Assembly (NCBI GenBank): GCA_013002205.1
Contig: JABDKN010000150.1
Coordinates: forward strand, 1-40,378
From: Granulosicoccus sp.
GTDB lineage: Bacteria > Pseudomonadota > Gammaproteobacteria > Granulosicoccales > Granulosicoccaceae
Length of the DNA: 40,378 nt
Direction of reading: 5' to 3'
The notes under the pieces were generated by a model. That model saw only the letters and a list, made by a program, of their open reading frames with translations. It made no database searches and was not told where the DNA came from. The number at the start of each line of letters is the position of its first letter. Position 1 is the stretch's first letter. Positions 9,331 to 16,363 of the stretch are shown in pieces. Both the position numbers and the translations under genes were made by a program.

Positions 9331-10719
9331 ATGCGTGCGCGACTGATCAAATTCTTGAACGATGTTCGCGCCAGTTACTGGTTCATACCACTGTGCATGA
9401 TGCTCAGTGCAATGCTGCTGGCCTTACTCATCAGCTGGGTGGACGAAGGGGTCTCGCTGGAGTGGCTACCCTGGAACATCGCGGCCAGCACCGACGATGC
9501 GCGGAGTATCCTGAGCGTGATCGCCACCTCGGTACTGGGAGTTGCGGGTGTCACCTTCTCGATCACCATCGTGGCGGTGTCCTTTGCCAGTGCCAACTTT
9601 GGGCCGCGCCTGATCAATAATTTCATGAGCGACAGGGGGAGTCAGTACACCCTGGGTACGTTCATCGCAACCTTCGTCTACTGCCTGACCGTGCTGACCA
9701 ACGTCCACGGCTCGACCAATATCGAATCCGGGGGAACAACCGATGCGTTCGTTCCGCACCTGAGTATCGCCGTTGCGCTGCTCCTGACATTCGCATCGAT
9801 AACGGTGCTGATCTATTTCATTCATCACATCACTGAAACCATTAATATCGAGAATATCATCGCTGATATCGGCAGCTCGCTGGTCAGTGGAATGGCTGAT
9901 TTACGGACGGCGCCGGATGAGTTGAGATCGGAGCTCTCCGAGTCCTTCGATACGATGGTCAAAGGTAAACTGTTGCGCGAGGTTCCGGCCGGTTGCATCG
10001 GCTATGTCCAGACCATCGACCTGGAACGCCTTGCCAGCATCGCAGAAGAGGAGAATCTGCTGATCAGGGTCCACTACCGCCCGGGGGATTTCACCAGCAC
10101 ACACGACTGCCTGCTCAGCGTGTGGACGTCTACCCTGGAACAATTTCCGGAACAATCACTACGCGAGTGCTTCGCTACCGGACAGGAACGCACCGTGCAC
10201 CAGAACGTGTTGTTCCTGGTCGAACAGCTCGGTGAGGTCATCGCACGTGCATTGTCACCCGGTATCAATGATCCGTTTACAGCCATCAGCTGCATGAACT
10301 GGTTCCGTACCGCATTGATGGAATACCTGGCGCGCGCAGCCGAGCGGGGCTCGCAACACGGTGAACAGGACGTTGCCGAGGAATACTCCCGCGTGCAGTT
10401 GACGCCGATCACGCTGTCGCGCTTGTGCCAGGTCATGTTCGACCAGACGAGGCAGTACGTGAGTGCGGACCGAAACGTGACGCTGCATGTGATGGCGCTG
10501 CTGTGCGAATGTGCCTGGTTTGCCGGTGAAGGTCCCGCCAGAACCCTGTTCATGGAGCATCTGGACAAACTGTACAAGAGCAGCACTCGCCAACTGAGCG
10601 ACGCCGGTGAGGATGCAGCAGTGGGTGAACGTTACGCCCAGGCGCTGGATGTCATCGCTGCTGAATCGGACAAGGACCGCATTCGCGCGCAAGCCGACTG
10701 GTTCGGTGGCAGCGCATGA
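9331..10719 (+). CDS. DUF2254 family predicted membrane protein
   Basis: A 462-residue protein. Four hydrophobic segments occupy roughly the first 170 residues, with the family-typical stretch VAGVTFSITIVAVSFASANFGPRL at the second segment followed by a large soluble C-terminal region that carries LSPGINDPFTAI, also typical of DUF2254. The family is found in the inner membrane and has no established function; some authors expect a channel or sensor role, which this sequence cannot test. It is the only plus-strand gene between two minus-strand regulator genes and ends 30 bases from the convergent regulator. The upstream 186-bp divergent region holds a loose TGTAA-n-TTACC element near 9287-9300. 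Confidence 0.85.
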   Translation: MRARLIKFLNDVRASYWFIPLCMMLSAMLLALLISWVDEGVSLEWLPWNIAASTDDARSILSVIATSVLGVAGVTFSITIVAVSFASANFGPRLINNFMSDRGSQYTLGTFIATFVYCLTVLTNVHGSTNIESGGTTDAFVPHLSIAVALLLTFASITVLIYFIHHITETINIENIIADIGSSLVSGMADLRTAPDELRSELSESFDTMVKGKLLREVPAGCIGYVQTIDLERLASIAEEENLLIRVHYRPGDFTSTHDCLLSVWTSTLEQFPEQSLRECFATGQERTVHQNVLFLVEQLGEVIARALSPGINDPFTAISCMNWFRTALMEYLARAAERGSQHGEQDVAEEYSRVQLTPITLSRLCQVMFDQTRQYVSADRNVTLHVMALLCECAWFAGEGPARTLFMEHLDKLYKSSTRQLSDAGEDAAVGERYAQALDVIAAESDKDRIRAQADWFGGSA

Positions 10720-10749
10720 ACATTCATGGTCATGCCGAACACGCCGCGC

Positions 10750-12153
10750 TCACACAGTCGCAATATTACTGAGCTGCTCTTCGTAACTATTGAGTCTGTT
10801 GTACAAGGTTTTCAGGCTGATGCCGAGTACCTTTGCCGTCTGGCTCTTGTTGTTGTCGTTGGCATCCAGGGTCGCCAGGATCAACTGTTTCTCGACTTCG
10901 CGAAAAGTCTGGCCAATGAAAGGCGCAATCAGGTCATTGACGCCAGTCTCACTTTCCACGAACAGCGACGGGTCGGCGGCAATCTCGTCTCCCGCCTCAG
11001 TCAGGCGATAGGCGGTGAGCAGGGCATTCTTCAGTTCAACCTGGTTGCCCGGCCAGTAGTGTGCACTGAGTTGTTCAATCATGCCCTGCGACAGGCTTTT
11101 CTCGGTATCGAACACCTTGTTCAGCTGATCCACTGCGCAACGTGCAAAGTAGGCGATGTCCTCGCGACGCTCCACCAGTGGTGGTACATGTATGGTGTTG
11201 CTGGCCAGCGAAAAATACAGGGAATCGTACAGGCGGTTGCCAGAGAGCGCCTCAGCGACCGGTTCGCGCAATATACCCACGACCGAACACTGGTACCTGT
11301 CGGGTGTCAGTGCGCTACCTGCCAGAACCTCTCCCGTGGTGATGAAGTTATCCAGCCGTCGCTGTATTTCCATGGGCAGGGAAGATACGTCGTCCAGTAC
11401 CAGCGTGCCACCGTCGGCCTTTTTCAGGTACGACTCGGTACGCGCCGCGGTCCCAACATCACCCGGGCGCCCGTCATGACTCCCAAAAAACCGGTCGACG
11501 GCCTGCTGCCCTGACTCGCTGGCACAATTGACGATTATCGCCCGGCCCTGTCGCTCGCCATAGTGATGCAGCAGGGCGGCAATGTCAGCCTTGAGCACAC
11601 CGGGCTGCCCTGTGATCAATGCATGTGATGGTGTCGCCCTGGCGACTTGCCGCAGCAGCTTGATCAACTTCTGGCTGGCCGCCGACCTACCTTCCAGCGC
11701 ACCAAATCCGGGCCTCAATTCCGGTGGGTACTCGCGGGAGGTCACCGTTGATTGATGTCTGAGGCTATCGGCCCGACGTACAGCGAGCATCAGTTCTCTG
11801 GATTGCACTGGTTTGACCAGAAAATCGAATACCCCGGCCCGCAGACACTTTCGCGTACGCTCCGCATCATCCGTTCCGCTGACCACTATGATCTTCTCGA
11901 CGCCGGACGCTTTCAGTTCCTTTATGGCATCCACTCCATCGCCGTCAGGCAACGACAGGTCGAGCAATACGATTGCCGGTGACTGCGTCCGGACCCGCTC
12001 CATTGCTTCACTCAGGCAGCTGACGTGATCAGCCGTATAGTCCGCCCTTTCCAGCACCCGCTGAAGAGCCGATGCAGTGTCGGTATCGTCCTCAACGACC
12101 AGGATATCCAGCGCAACATCGCTGTAATCGGCACTCTTGCTCATTTTGTTCAT
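10750..12153 (-). CDS. NtrC-shaped response regulator with degenerate AAA+ domain (copy 2)
   Basis: Three parts in 467 residues: receiver (1-125; Asp65 in LLDLSLPDGDG, Lys114), an AAA+-like middle (about 155-385) and a Fis-type HTH at the end (about 415-455; TAKVLGISLKTLYNRL). The receiver and HTH look intact. The AAA+ part does not: the P-loop reads GQPGVLKA instead of GESGTGKE, GAFTGA is absent from the region near 224-240, Walker B ends in DD rather than DE, and the arginine-finger segment reads YDSLYFSL instead of FREDLYYRL. It is therefore unlikely to drive sigma-54 polymerase and may act as a plain phosphorylation-controlled DNA-binding protein. ATG 12153 follows a GAAAGAG ribosome site that overlaps the stop of the preceding paralogue; a TTG at 12156 is also possible. 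Confidence 0.88.
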   Translation of the reverse strand: MNKMSKSADYSDVALDILVVEDDTDTASALQRVLERADYTADHVSCLSEAMERVRTQSPAIVLLDLSLPDGDGVDAIKELKASGVEKIIVVSGTDDAERTRKCLRAGVFDFLVKPVQSRELMLAVRRADSLRHQSTVTSREYPPELRPGFGALEGRSAASQKLIKLLRQVARATPSHALITGQPGVLKADIAALLHHYGERQGRAIIVNCASESGQQAVDRFFGSHDGRPGDVGTAARTESYLKKADGGTLVLDDVSSLPMEIQRRLDNFITTGEVLAGSALTPDRYQCSVVGILREPVAEALSGNRLYDSLYFSLASNTIHVPPLVERREDIAYFARCAVDQLNKVFDTEKSLSQGMIEQLSAHYWPGNQVELKNALLTAYRLTEAGDEIAADPSLFVESETGVNDLIAPFIGQTFREVEKQLILATLDANDNNKSQTAKVLGISLKTLYNRLNSYEEQLSNIATV

Positions 12154-12161
12154 CAACTCTT

Positions 12162-13523
12162 TCAGTATGCGCTCATGCGGTTGTAGAGCGTCTTCAGACT
12201 GACACCCAGTATCTGCGCCGTCTTTTCCTTGTCGCCCTCGAAATGTGCCAGGGTTGCATTTAGTAGTTGCCTCTCCAGCTCCCAGACGGTAGTGCCCACC
12301 CAGGGCTGGATGTCGGAGCGCGATGCTTCACCAGAGCGCACCACCTCATCGCTCGAGATGTCGACGGCCTGGCCCGGAGGCGTCGCGGCCAGTGCCTGCT
12401 CTATGACGCTGCGCAATTCACGCACGTTTCGCTTCCACGTCCTGTTCTCCAGACACACCCGACTCTCTGCAGAGAACTGCGGCGCATCATCTCGTTCGAT
12501 GCTCGCCTGGGCAAGCAGCAGGTCGGCGATAGCGTGAATATCATCCATGCATTGACGCAGATTCGGCACCGCCAGGGTCGTCTGTGCGAGGCGGAACAGA
12601 AAATCCGTGCGCAGTGCACTCTCATCGACATCGGTAGTACCGGAGTCCCTGGCAATCCCGATGACCGACAGATTTGCCTGGGCCGCGCGATCACCGTCCA
12701 CGCGCCTGAACGTTCCGGAGTCAAGAAACGGCAGGAAGCGGCTCTGTACATCCTTCGACAGTTTTTCCACGTGATCCAGAATCAGCGTGCCGGCAGCCGC
12801 CTGTTCCAGGTAGCCCCGATGGATAATCTCTCCTGTCGCCGGATCTTCCTGGCCGAACAGCCTGACCAGTCCCAAGGGTCCGCTTACCTCGTTACAGTCA
12901 ACCAGCAGGCAGCGTCCGGCACGCCGCCCTCTTGCATGAATCGCCCGCGCGACCTCTATCTTCTCCACACCCGGCTCACCGGAAATCAGCGCGTGGCCAC
13001 GGCGCCGCTCCGAGCTGTAGCTCATCGCCGTGCGCAGTGCACTCAGGGAGTGGTGCCTGCCCGCGCTGATCCACACCGCACGCACATCCACATCATCGAC
13101 ACCGGCCCCGGCTGACGGGTCACCCGTTGCCTCTTTGATCCCGGCTGGTAAGAGCTGATCCCGGAGCGTGGACAAGTCAACCGGCTTGAGTAGTAATTCG
13201 ACAGCGTGATTGCGAATGCTCTTGATCGCTGCCCGTTGTGAATCATCCCCGCTGATCACGATGAAACGGCCGCGCGTGTCACTACGCAGTTCGTCCATCA
13301 GATCCAGGCCATTGCCATCAGGCAGATCGATGTCCACCAGCATGAGTTCAGGTGCCTGGTCACGAATGGCCACCCTGGCTTCATCGATTCTATGAGTCAG
13401 GATGACCTCGTACCCCAACGACTCGAGCACGCGCTTATAGGTGGCAGCCAGCGTCTCGTCATCTTCCAGGACCAGGGAGCATGGGCGGACGGCCGGGGTC
13501 CGCACTGTGTGTTCGCTATTCAT
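12162..13523 (-). CDS. NtrC-shaped response regulator with degenerate AAA+ domain (copy 1)
   Basis: A 453-residue paralogue of the next gene. Receiver: Asp64 in LVDIDLPDGNG, Lys113. AAA+-like centre: P-loop GEPGVEKI at 182-189 keeps Lys but replaces the second glycine of GxGK, GAFTGA is replaced by DPATGE, and Walker B reads LILDH. The arginine-finger segment (LRTDFLFRL) and a WKRNVRELRSVIEQA sensor II helix are kept better than in copy 2. The Fis-like HTH (AQILGVSLKTLYNRM) closes the protein. It is the first gene of a two-gene operon; eight bases separate it from the ATG of copy 2. The motif at 13562-13576 lies about 40 bases upstream of its ATG. No sigma-54 activator function is expected. 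Confidence 0.88.
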   Translation of the reverse strand: MNSEHTVRTPAVRPCSLVLEDDETLAATYKRVLESLGYEVILTHRIDEARVAIRDQAPELMLVDIDLPDGNGLDLMDELRSDTRGRFIVISGDDSQRAAIKSIRNHAVELLLKPVDLSTLRDQLLPAGIKEATGDPSAGAGVDDVDVRAVWISAGRHHSLSALRTAMSYSSERRRGHALISGEPGVEKIEVARAIHARGRRAGRCLLVDCNEVSGPLGLVRLFGQEDPATGEIIHRGYLEQAAAGTLILDHVEKLSKDVQSRFLPFLDSGTFRRVDGDRAAQANLSVIGIARDSGTTDVDESALRTDFLFRLAQTTLAVPNLRQCMDDIHAIADLLLAQASIERDDAPQFSAESRVCLENRTWKRNVRELRSVIEQALAATPPGQAVDISSDEVVRSGEASRSDIQPWVGTTVWELERQLLNATLAHFEGDKEKTAQILGVSLKTLYNRMSAY

Positions 13524-13561
13524 GGTCAGGATTATGCTCCCGGTGGCGCCGTCATCGAACG

Positions 13562-13576
13562 ACTGTAAATTTTACA
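13562..13576. promoter_or_regulatory. Near-palindromic motif upstream of the twin regulator operon
   Basis: The sequence ACTGTAAATTTTACA contains a perfect TGTAAA-T-TTTACA palindrome 41-53 bases before the ATG at 13523. The same 15 bases occur with one change at 14226-14240. Position and symmetry suit an operator. The binding protein is not known; the regulators encoded downstream are natural candidates. Confidence 0.5.
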
Positions 13577-13657
13577 CGGTAGTTACCCGATCTCCGGTTA
13601 CAGGGCGATCAAGAACCAGTTGTCGGTGACACATGCTGGAGCTGGACGCCACTACAC

Positions 13658-14164
13658 TCAGATCACGGGTGGCACAGCCTCGATCTCACCCCGGACTTCC
13701 AGCTCTGGAAATTCGTTGCGCAGCCGGTGGGCTACGCTGGTGACCTGGTCCTCATCGAGCTGCACGATAATCAACAGTTCCCCGCGAGCGATGGCATCCT
13801 CGTACTCCCTGATCTGGCTATTGGGCACAGAGGAGCCGATCAGGGACGATGAGAGCACGCCGAAGGTTGCACCACCTGCGGCTGCCAGAGCCAGCGCCGC
13901 ACCGCCTATGGCCAGTCCCGGAGCAATCACCATGGCACCGAGTCCAGCCAGCAGACCAGTGGCGCCGCCGAACAATGCCCCCCGCTGGGCCGCCGGCTTC
14001 ACGTCGTTTTCGAACTCACCCGCATCCGGCAACTGCGCAAGCTCCCCGGCATCTTTGCCGACCACGCTGATCCGCTCCTCTCCCACTCCCTGATTCTGCA
14101 GGGACCGGACGACCCGGATCCCGGTCTGATCGTCACTGACGGTAAACACCAACTTGCTGGACAT
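13658..14164 (-). CDS. Glycine-rich stress-type membrane-associated protein (DUF1269/YflT-like)
   Basis: 168 residues from ATG 14164, which has AGGGGAA six bases upstream; an in-frame GTG at 14170 is less well placed. The N-terminal 50 residues (VFTVSDDQTGIRVVRSLQNQGV, then ISVVGKD) look like the alpha/beta half found in heat- or general-stress proteins. A Gly/Ala-rich hydrophobic hairpin follows at about 63-112 with repeated small residues (glycine-zipper type), and the C-terminus returns to a beta-alpha-beta ACT-like pattern (GELLIIVQLDED). Such proteins are often stress-induced and sit at the membrane; no biochemical role is known. It is divergent from the YihY gene and is preceded by the shared motif at 14226-14240. 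Confidence 0.7.
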   Translation of the reverse strand: MSSKLVFTVSDDQTGIRVVRSLQNQGVGEERISVVGKDAGELAQLPDAGEFENDVKPAAQRGALFGGATGLLAGLGAMVIAPGLAIGGAALALAAAGGATFGVLSSSLIGSSVPNSQIREYEDAIARGELLIIVQLDEDQVTSVAHRLRNEFPELEVRGEIEAVPPVI

Positions 14165-14225
14165 ACGCACTTCCCCTGTTGAAAAGCAATGAGCTTACTA
14201 ACCAGGCCAGAGAGTGAACCCAGGC

Positions 14226-14240
14226 ACTGTAAATTCTACA
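14226..14240. promoter_or_regulatory. Second copy of the near-palindromic motif, between the DUF1269-like and YihY genes
   Basis: ACTGTAAATTCTACA differs from the copy at 13562-13576 by one base. It lies 62 bases before the minus-strand ATG 14164 and 84 bases before the plus-strand ATG 14325, so it could serve either gene. Confidence 0.5.
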
Positions 14241-14324
14241 AACCTGCGTGATGTTCGCCTCTGCAGTTGCCTGCTGTGATGCAATTGCCCGACAGTTGAA
14301 ACTGGACACCAGAACCGGGCGCCC

Positions 14325-15308
14325 ATGAATCCCACTGAAGAGCAAACTCGACAGGAAAAACAACGCGGCCGCCGCGCCCGCGTCCCGTATCGCATACAAC
14401 TGATCGGTTGGTGGGACATCGCCCGCCGACTGTTCAAGTCCATCGGTGAGCAGAACATGTCGATACTGGCAGCGGGTGTGGCGTTCTACGCCTTACTGGC
14501 CATATTCCCGGCCCTGGCGGCCATGGTCACAATCTATGCGTTGCTGTCCGATCCGCAAACCGTGGCGGATCATGTGACCAGAGCCCAGGTCTTCCTGCCT
14601 GCAGATGTCGTGAAGTTCTTCAATGAACAATTGAGAACCCTGAGCGCGCAACCGGTCGAAGGTCTTTCACTCAATCTTGTGTCAGGCATCCTGTTCGCCA
14701 TCTGGAGTGCGCACAAAGGGGTAGACGCGCTCGTCAGGGCAATCGGGGTGGCTTACCACGAACCGGAGACCCGGGGCCTGGTTCGTCTCAACCTGCTCAC
14801 CTACCTGCTGACATTTGCTGCCATCATGTTCGTTGTGATCGTACTGATACTGATGGTCGTACTGCCCTCGGTCACTGCTCTGCTGACGCTGCCGGCCTGG
14901 TGGGATACGTTCGTACCGATTGTTCGCTGGCTGGTCTTCATTGGCGTGGTGTCGCTGGCCATTGCCACGTTGTATCGGTATGCCCCGGCCAGAAGACCGG
15001 CGAAGTGGAGATGGTTGTCCACAGGTGCCGTCGTCGCCACCATCCTGTGGGTTATCGGTTCCGCGCTGTTCTCCTATTATGTCAGTCAGTTCGGTACCTA
15101 CAACGAGACCTACGGTGCCCTCGGGGCAATCATCGTGCTGCTCCTGTGGTTCTACATAAGCAGTTATGCCGTCATCGTCGGGGCAGCTCTGAACGCAGAG
15201 ACGGAACACCAGACCTTGCGTGATACCACGACGGGGAAAGCAAAGCCAATGGGCAAGCGCGGAGCCATCGTGGCAGATACCATCGGGGCCATCCCATCCT
15301 CCGACTGA
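14325..15308 (+). CDS. YihY/BrkB family inner-membrane protein
   Basis: A 327-residue protein with six hydrophobic segments after a basic N-terminal 40 residues. The family hallmarks are present: AAGVAFYALLAIFPALAA near 45-62, the SAHKGVDALVRAIGVAYHEPETRG segment in the middle, YRYAPARRPAKWRW before the fifth segment and TYGALGAIIVLLLWFY-S near the C-terminus. The family was once called ribonuclease BN and a serum-resistance factor (BrkB); the RNase assignment has been withdrawn and the true role is unknown. The gene is divergent from the DUF1269-like gene across 160 bp. A small GC hairpin after the stop (15325-15343) has no T-run. Confidence 0.9.
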   Translation: MNPTEEQTRQEKQRGRRARVPYRIQLIGWWDIARRLFKSIGEQNMSILAAGVAFYALLAIFPALAAMVTIYALLSDPQTVADHVTRAQVFLPADVVKFFNEQLRTLSAQPVEGLSLNLVSGILFAIWSAHKGVDALVRAIGVAYHEPETRGLVRLNLLTYLLTFAAIMFVVIVLILMVVLPSVTALLTLPAWWDTFVPIVRWLVFIGVVSLAIATLYRYAPARRPAKWRWLSTGAVVATILWVIGSALFSYYVSQFGTYNETYGALGAIIVLLLWFYISSYAVIVGAALNAETEHQTLRDTTTGKAKPMGKRGAIVADTIGAIPSSD

Positions 15309-15361
15309 TCCAGAGACTGCTTTGGCGGGTTCGCTAATCCCGCAGCGAGTTCTGCGTATCG

Positions 15362-15595
15362 TCACGTGGATGAAGGCAGTTCTTCAAAACTGAATTGATA
15401 GCTGATTGCCAGGGTTGCTGCACCACACAGGCAGCACAGGCACATCAACAAGACCGCGGCGATGATGCCGATCAGCGAGGGGCTTTATCCCGCATGACTC
15501 ATCCACAAGGCTGCAAACGGCCCGGTCGCGCCAATGGCGCCGAACATGGCGGCATAATAGAATGAGAATCGGCCTTCGCTGGAGAGGAGCGGCAT
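15362..15595 (-). pseudogene. MFS permease remnant (HcaT/MFS_1-like) with in-frame stop and large internal deletion
   Basis: Reading from ATG 15595, the first 36 codons give R-x-x-FYYA-x-MFGAIGATGPF-x-x-LW, which matches the first membrane segment of the intact permease at 1030-2286 (RLAIYYAIMFGTMGMTSPF). A TAA stop follows. After it, the same frame continues with SPSLIGIIAA, the start of the second conserved segment, and then passes directly into a hydrophobic stretch and an acidic end (FEELPSST) like the last segment of an MFS protein. About 330 residues are thus missing. This is best read as a decayed gene with an internal deletion; it has no expected product. Confidence 0.75.
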
Positions 15596-15724
15596 TGAAG
15601 GCTCAGCAAATGCGGCGGAAAATTGGAACGAGGCGCTAGAAAATACGCGGCTTCTTTCCAATTTGCCATCACTATGGCGTCTGTTGGGCTTACACTGCGC
15701 TGCAGAATTTCTCGGATGACGCTC

Positions 15725-16363
15725 ATGTCAAAATCTGCTCAAAGTCTCACGATCCACCGCTGCCTCACTCTGGCATTCTTTTTATCGGCAGCGTCGGCCA
15801 ATCTCATGGCACAACAGGATGTACAGGTCAGTGAACGCGACGGGCTACTGTCGGTGCAGGCCAGCAATACGTCGGCGAGTCACCTGGCTGAAGTGTTGGC
15901 CGAGCGGCTGGGCATCAGCGTCGTGGTCACCGGCGACACCGAGGCTCTGGTGAATATCGACATCGTCGATGAACCTCTGGCCAAGGCACTGGCCAAACTC
16001 AGCCCCAATCACATGCTGGTACGCAGCAGCAAGCTTGCCGACAGCAGCATCGTCGAAGTCGTACTGATGATGGGTGAAGAAGGTTCATCACAGGACTCCG
16101 GGGGGAGTGATGATCAATTCCTGCCCAGTGGTTCTCCGGCGGATGATGTGGTGGTTATCGATGATCAACAGTCGACGCAGGATGGTGCAGACCCACTCGA
16201 TCCGAACGGCGCCGCAGCTGCCAGTGAGAGCATTGAGGCTAGCTCTGGTGATTCTGCCGGCCAGCCTGCGGACGCTGCAGAAGGCTATCCGGCACCCGAT
16301 TCATTCGATCCTGTCACTGGCCTGCCCATCGACCCGGCAACCGGATTGCCGGTAGAACAGTAG
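15725..16363 (+). CDS. Exported STN/secretin-N-like small protein with Asp/Ser-rich tail
   Basis: I chose ATG 15725 because it places a signal peptide directly at the N-terminus (charged start, LTLAFFLSAASANLMA, then QQD); upstream in-frame ATGs at 15716 or 15623 would add an unlikely leader. The mature part begins with an approx. 70-residue alpha/beta domain (LLSVQASNTSASHLAEVLAERLGISVVVTGD... NIDIVDEPLAKALAKL) shaped like the STN/secretin short N-terminal domain. The remaining 100 residues are low-complexity, rich in Asp, Ser, Ala and Gly, ending in a repeated DPxTGLP motif. There is no secretin or TonB receptor attached. Its last 63 bases overlap the 3' end of the opposing protease gene. 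Function unknown. Confidence 0.72.
   Translation: MSKSAQSLTIHRCLTLAFFLSAASANLMAQQDVQVSERDGLLSVQASNTSASHLAEVLAERLGISVVVTGDTEALVNIDIVDEPLAKALAKLSPNHMLVRSSKLADSSIVEVVLMMGEEGSSQDSGGSDDQFLPSGSPADDVVVIDDQQSTQDGADPLDPNGAAAASESIEASSGDSAGQPADAAEGYPAPDSFDPVTGLPIDPATGLPVEQ

Noticed and set aside
10750-13523. Classical sigma-54 activators with -24/-12 promoters nearby
   Set aside because: GAFTGA and Walker motifs are damaged in both proteins and no GG-n10-GC promoter stands out in the cluster.
15325-15343. Terminator after the YihY gene (GCGGG/CCCGC)
   Set aside because: Only a 5-bp stem with a 9-nt loop and no T-run.
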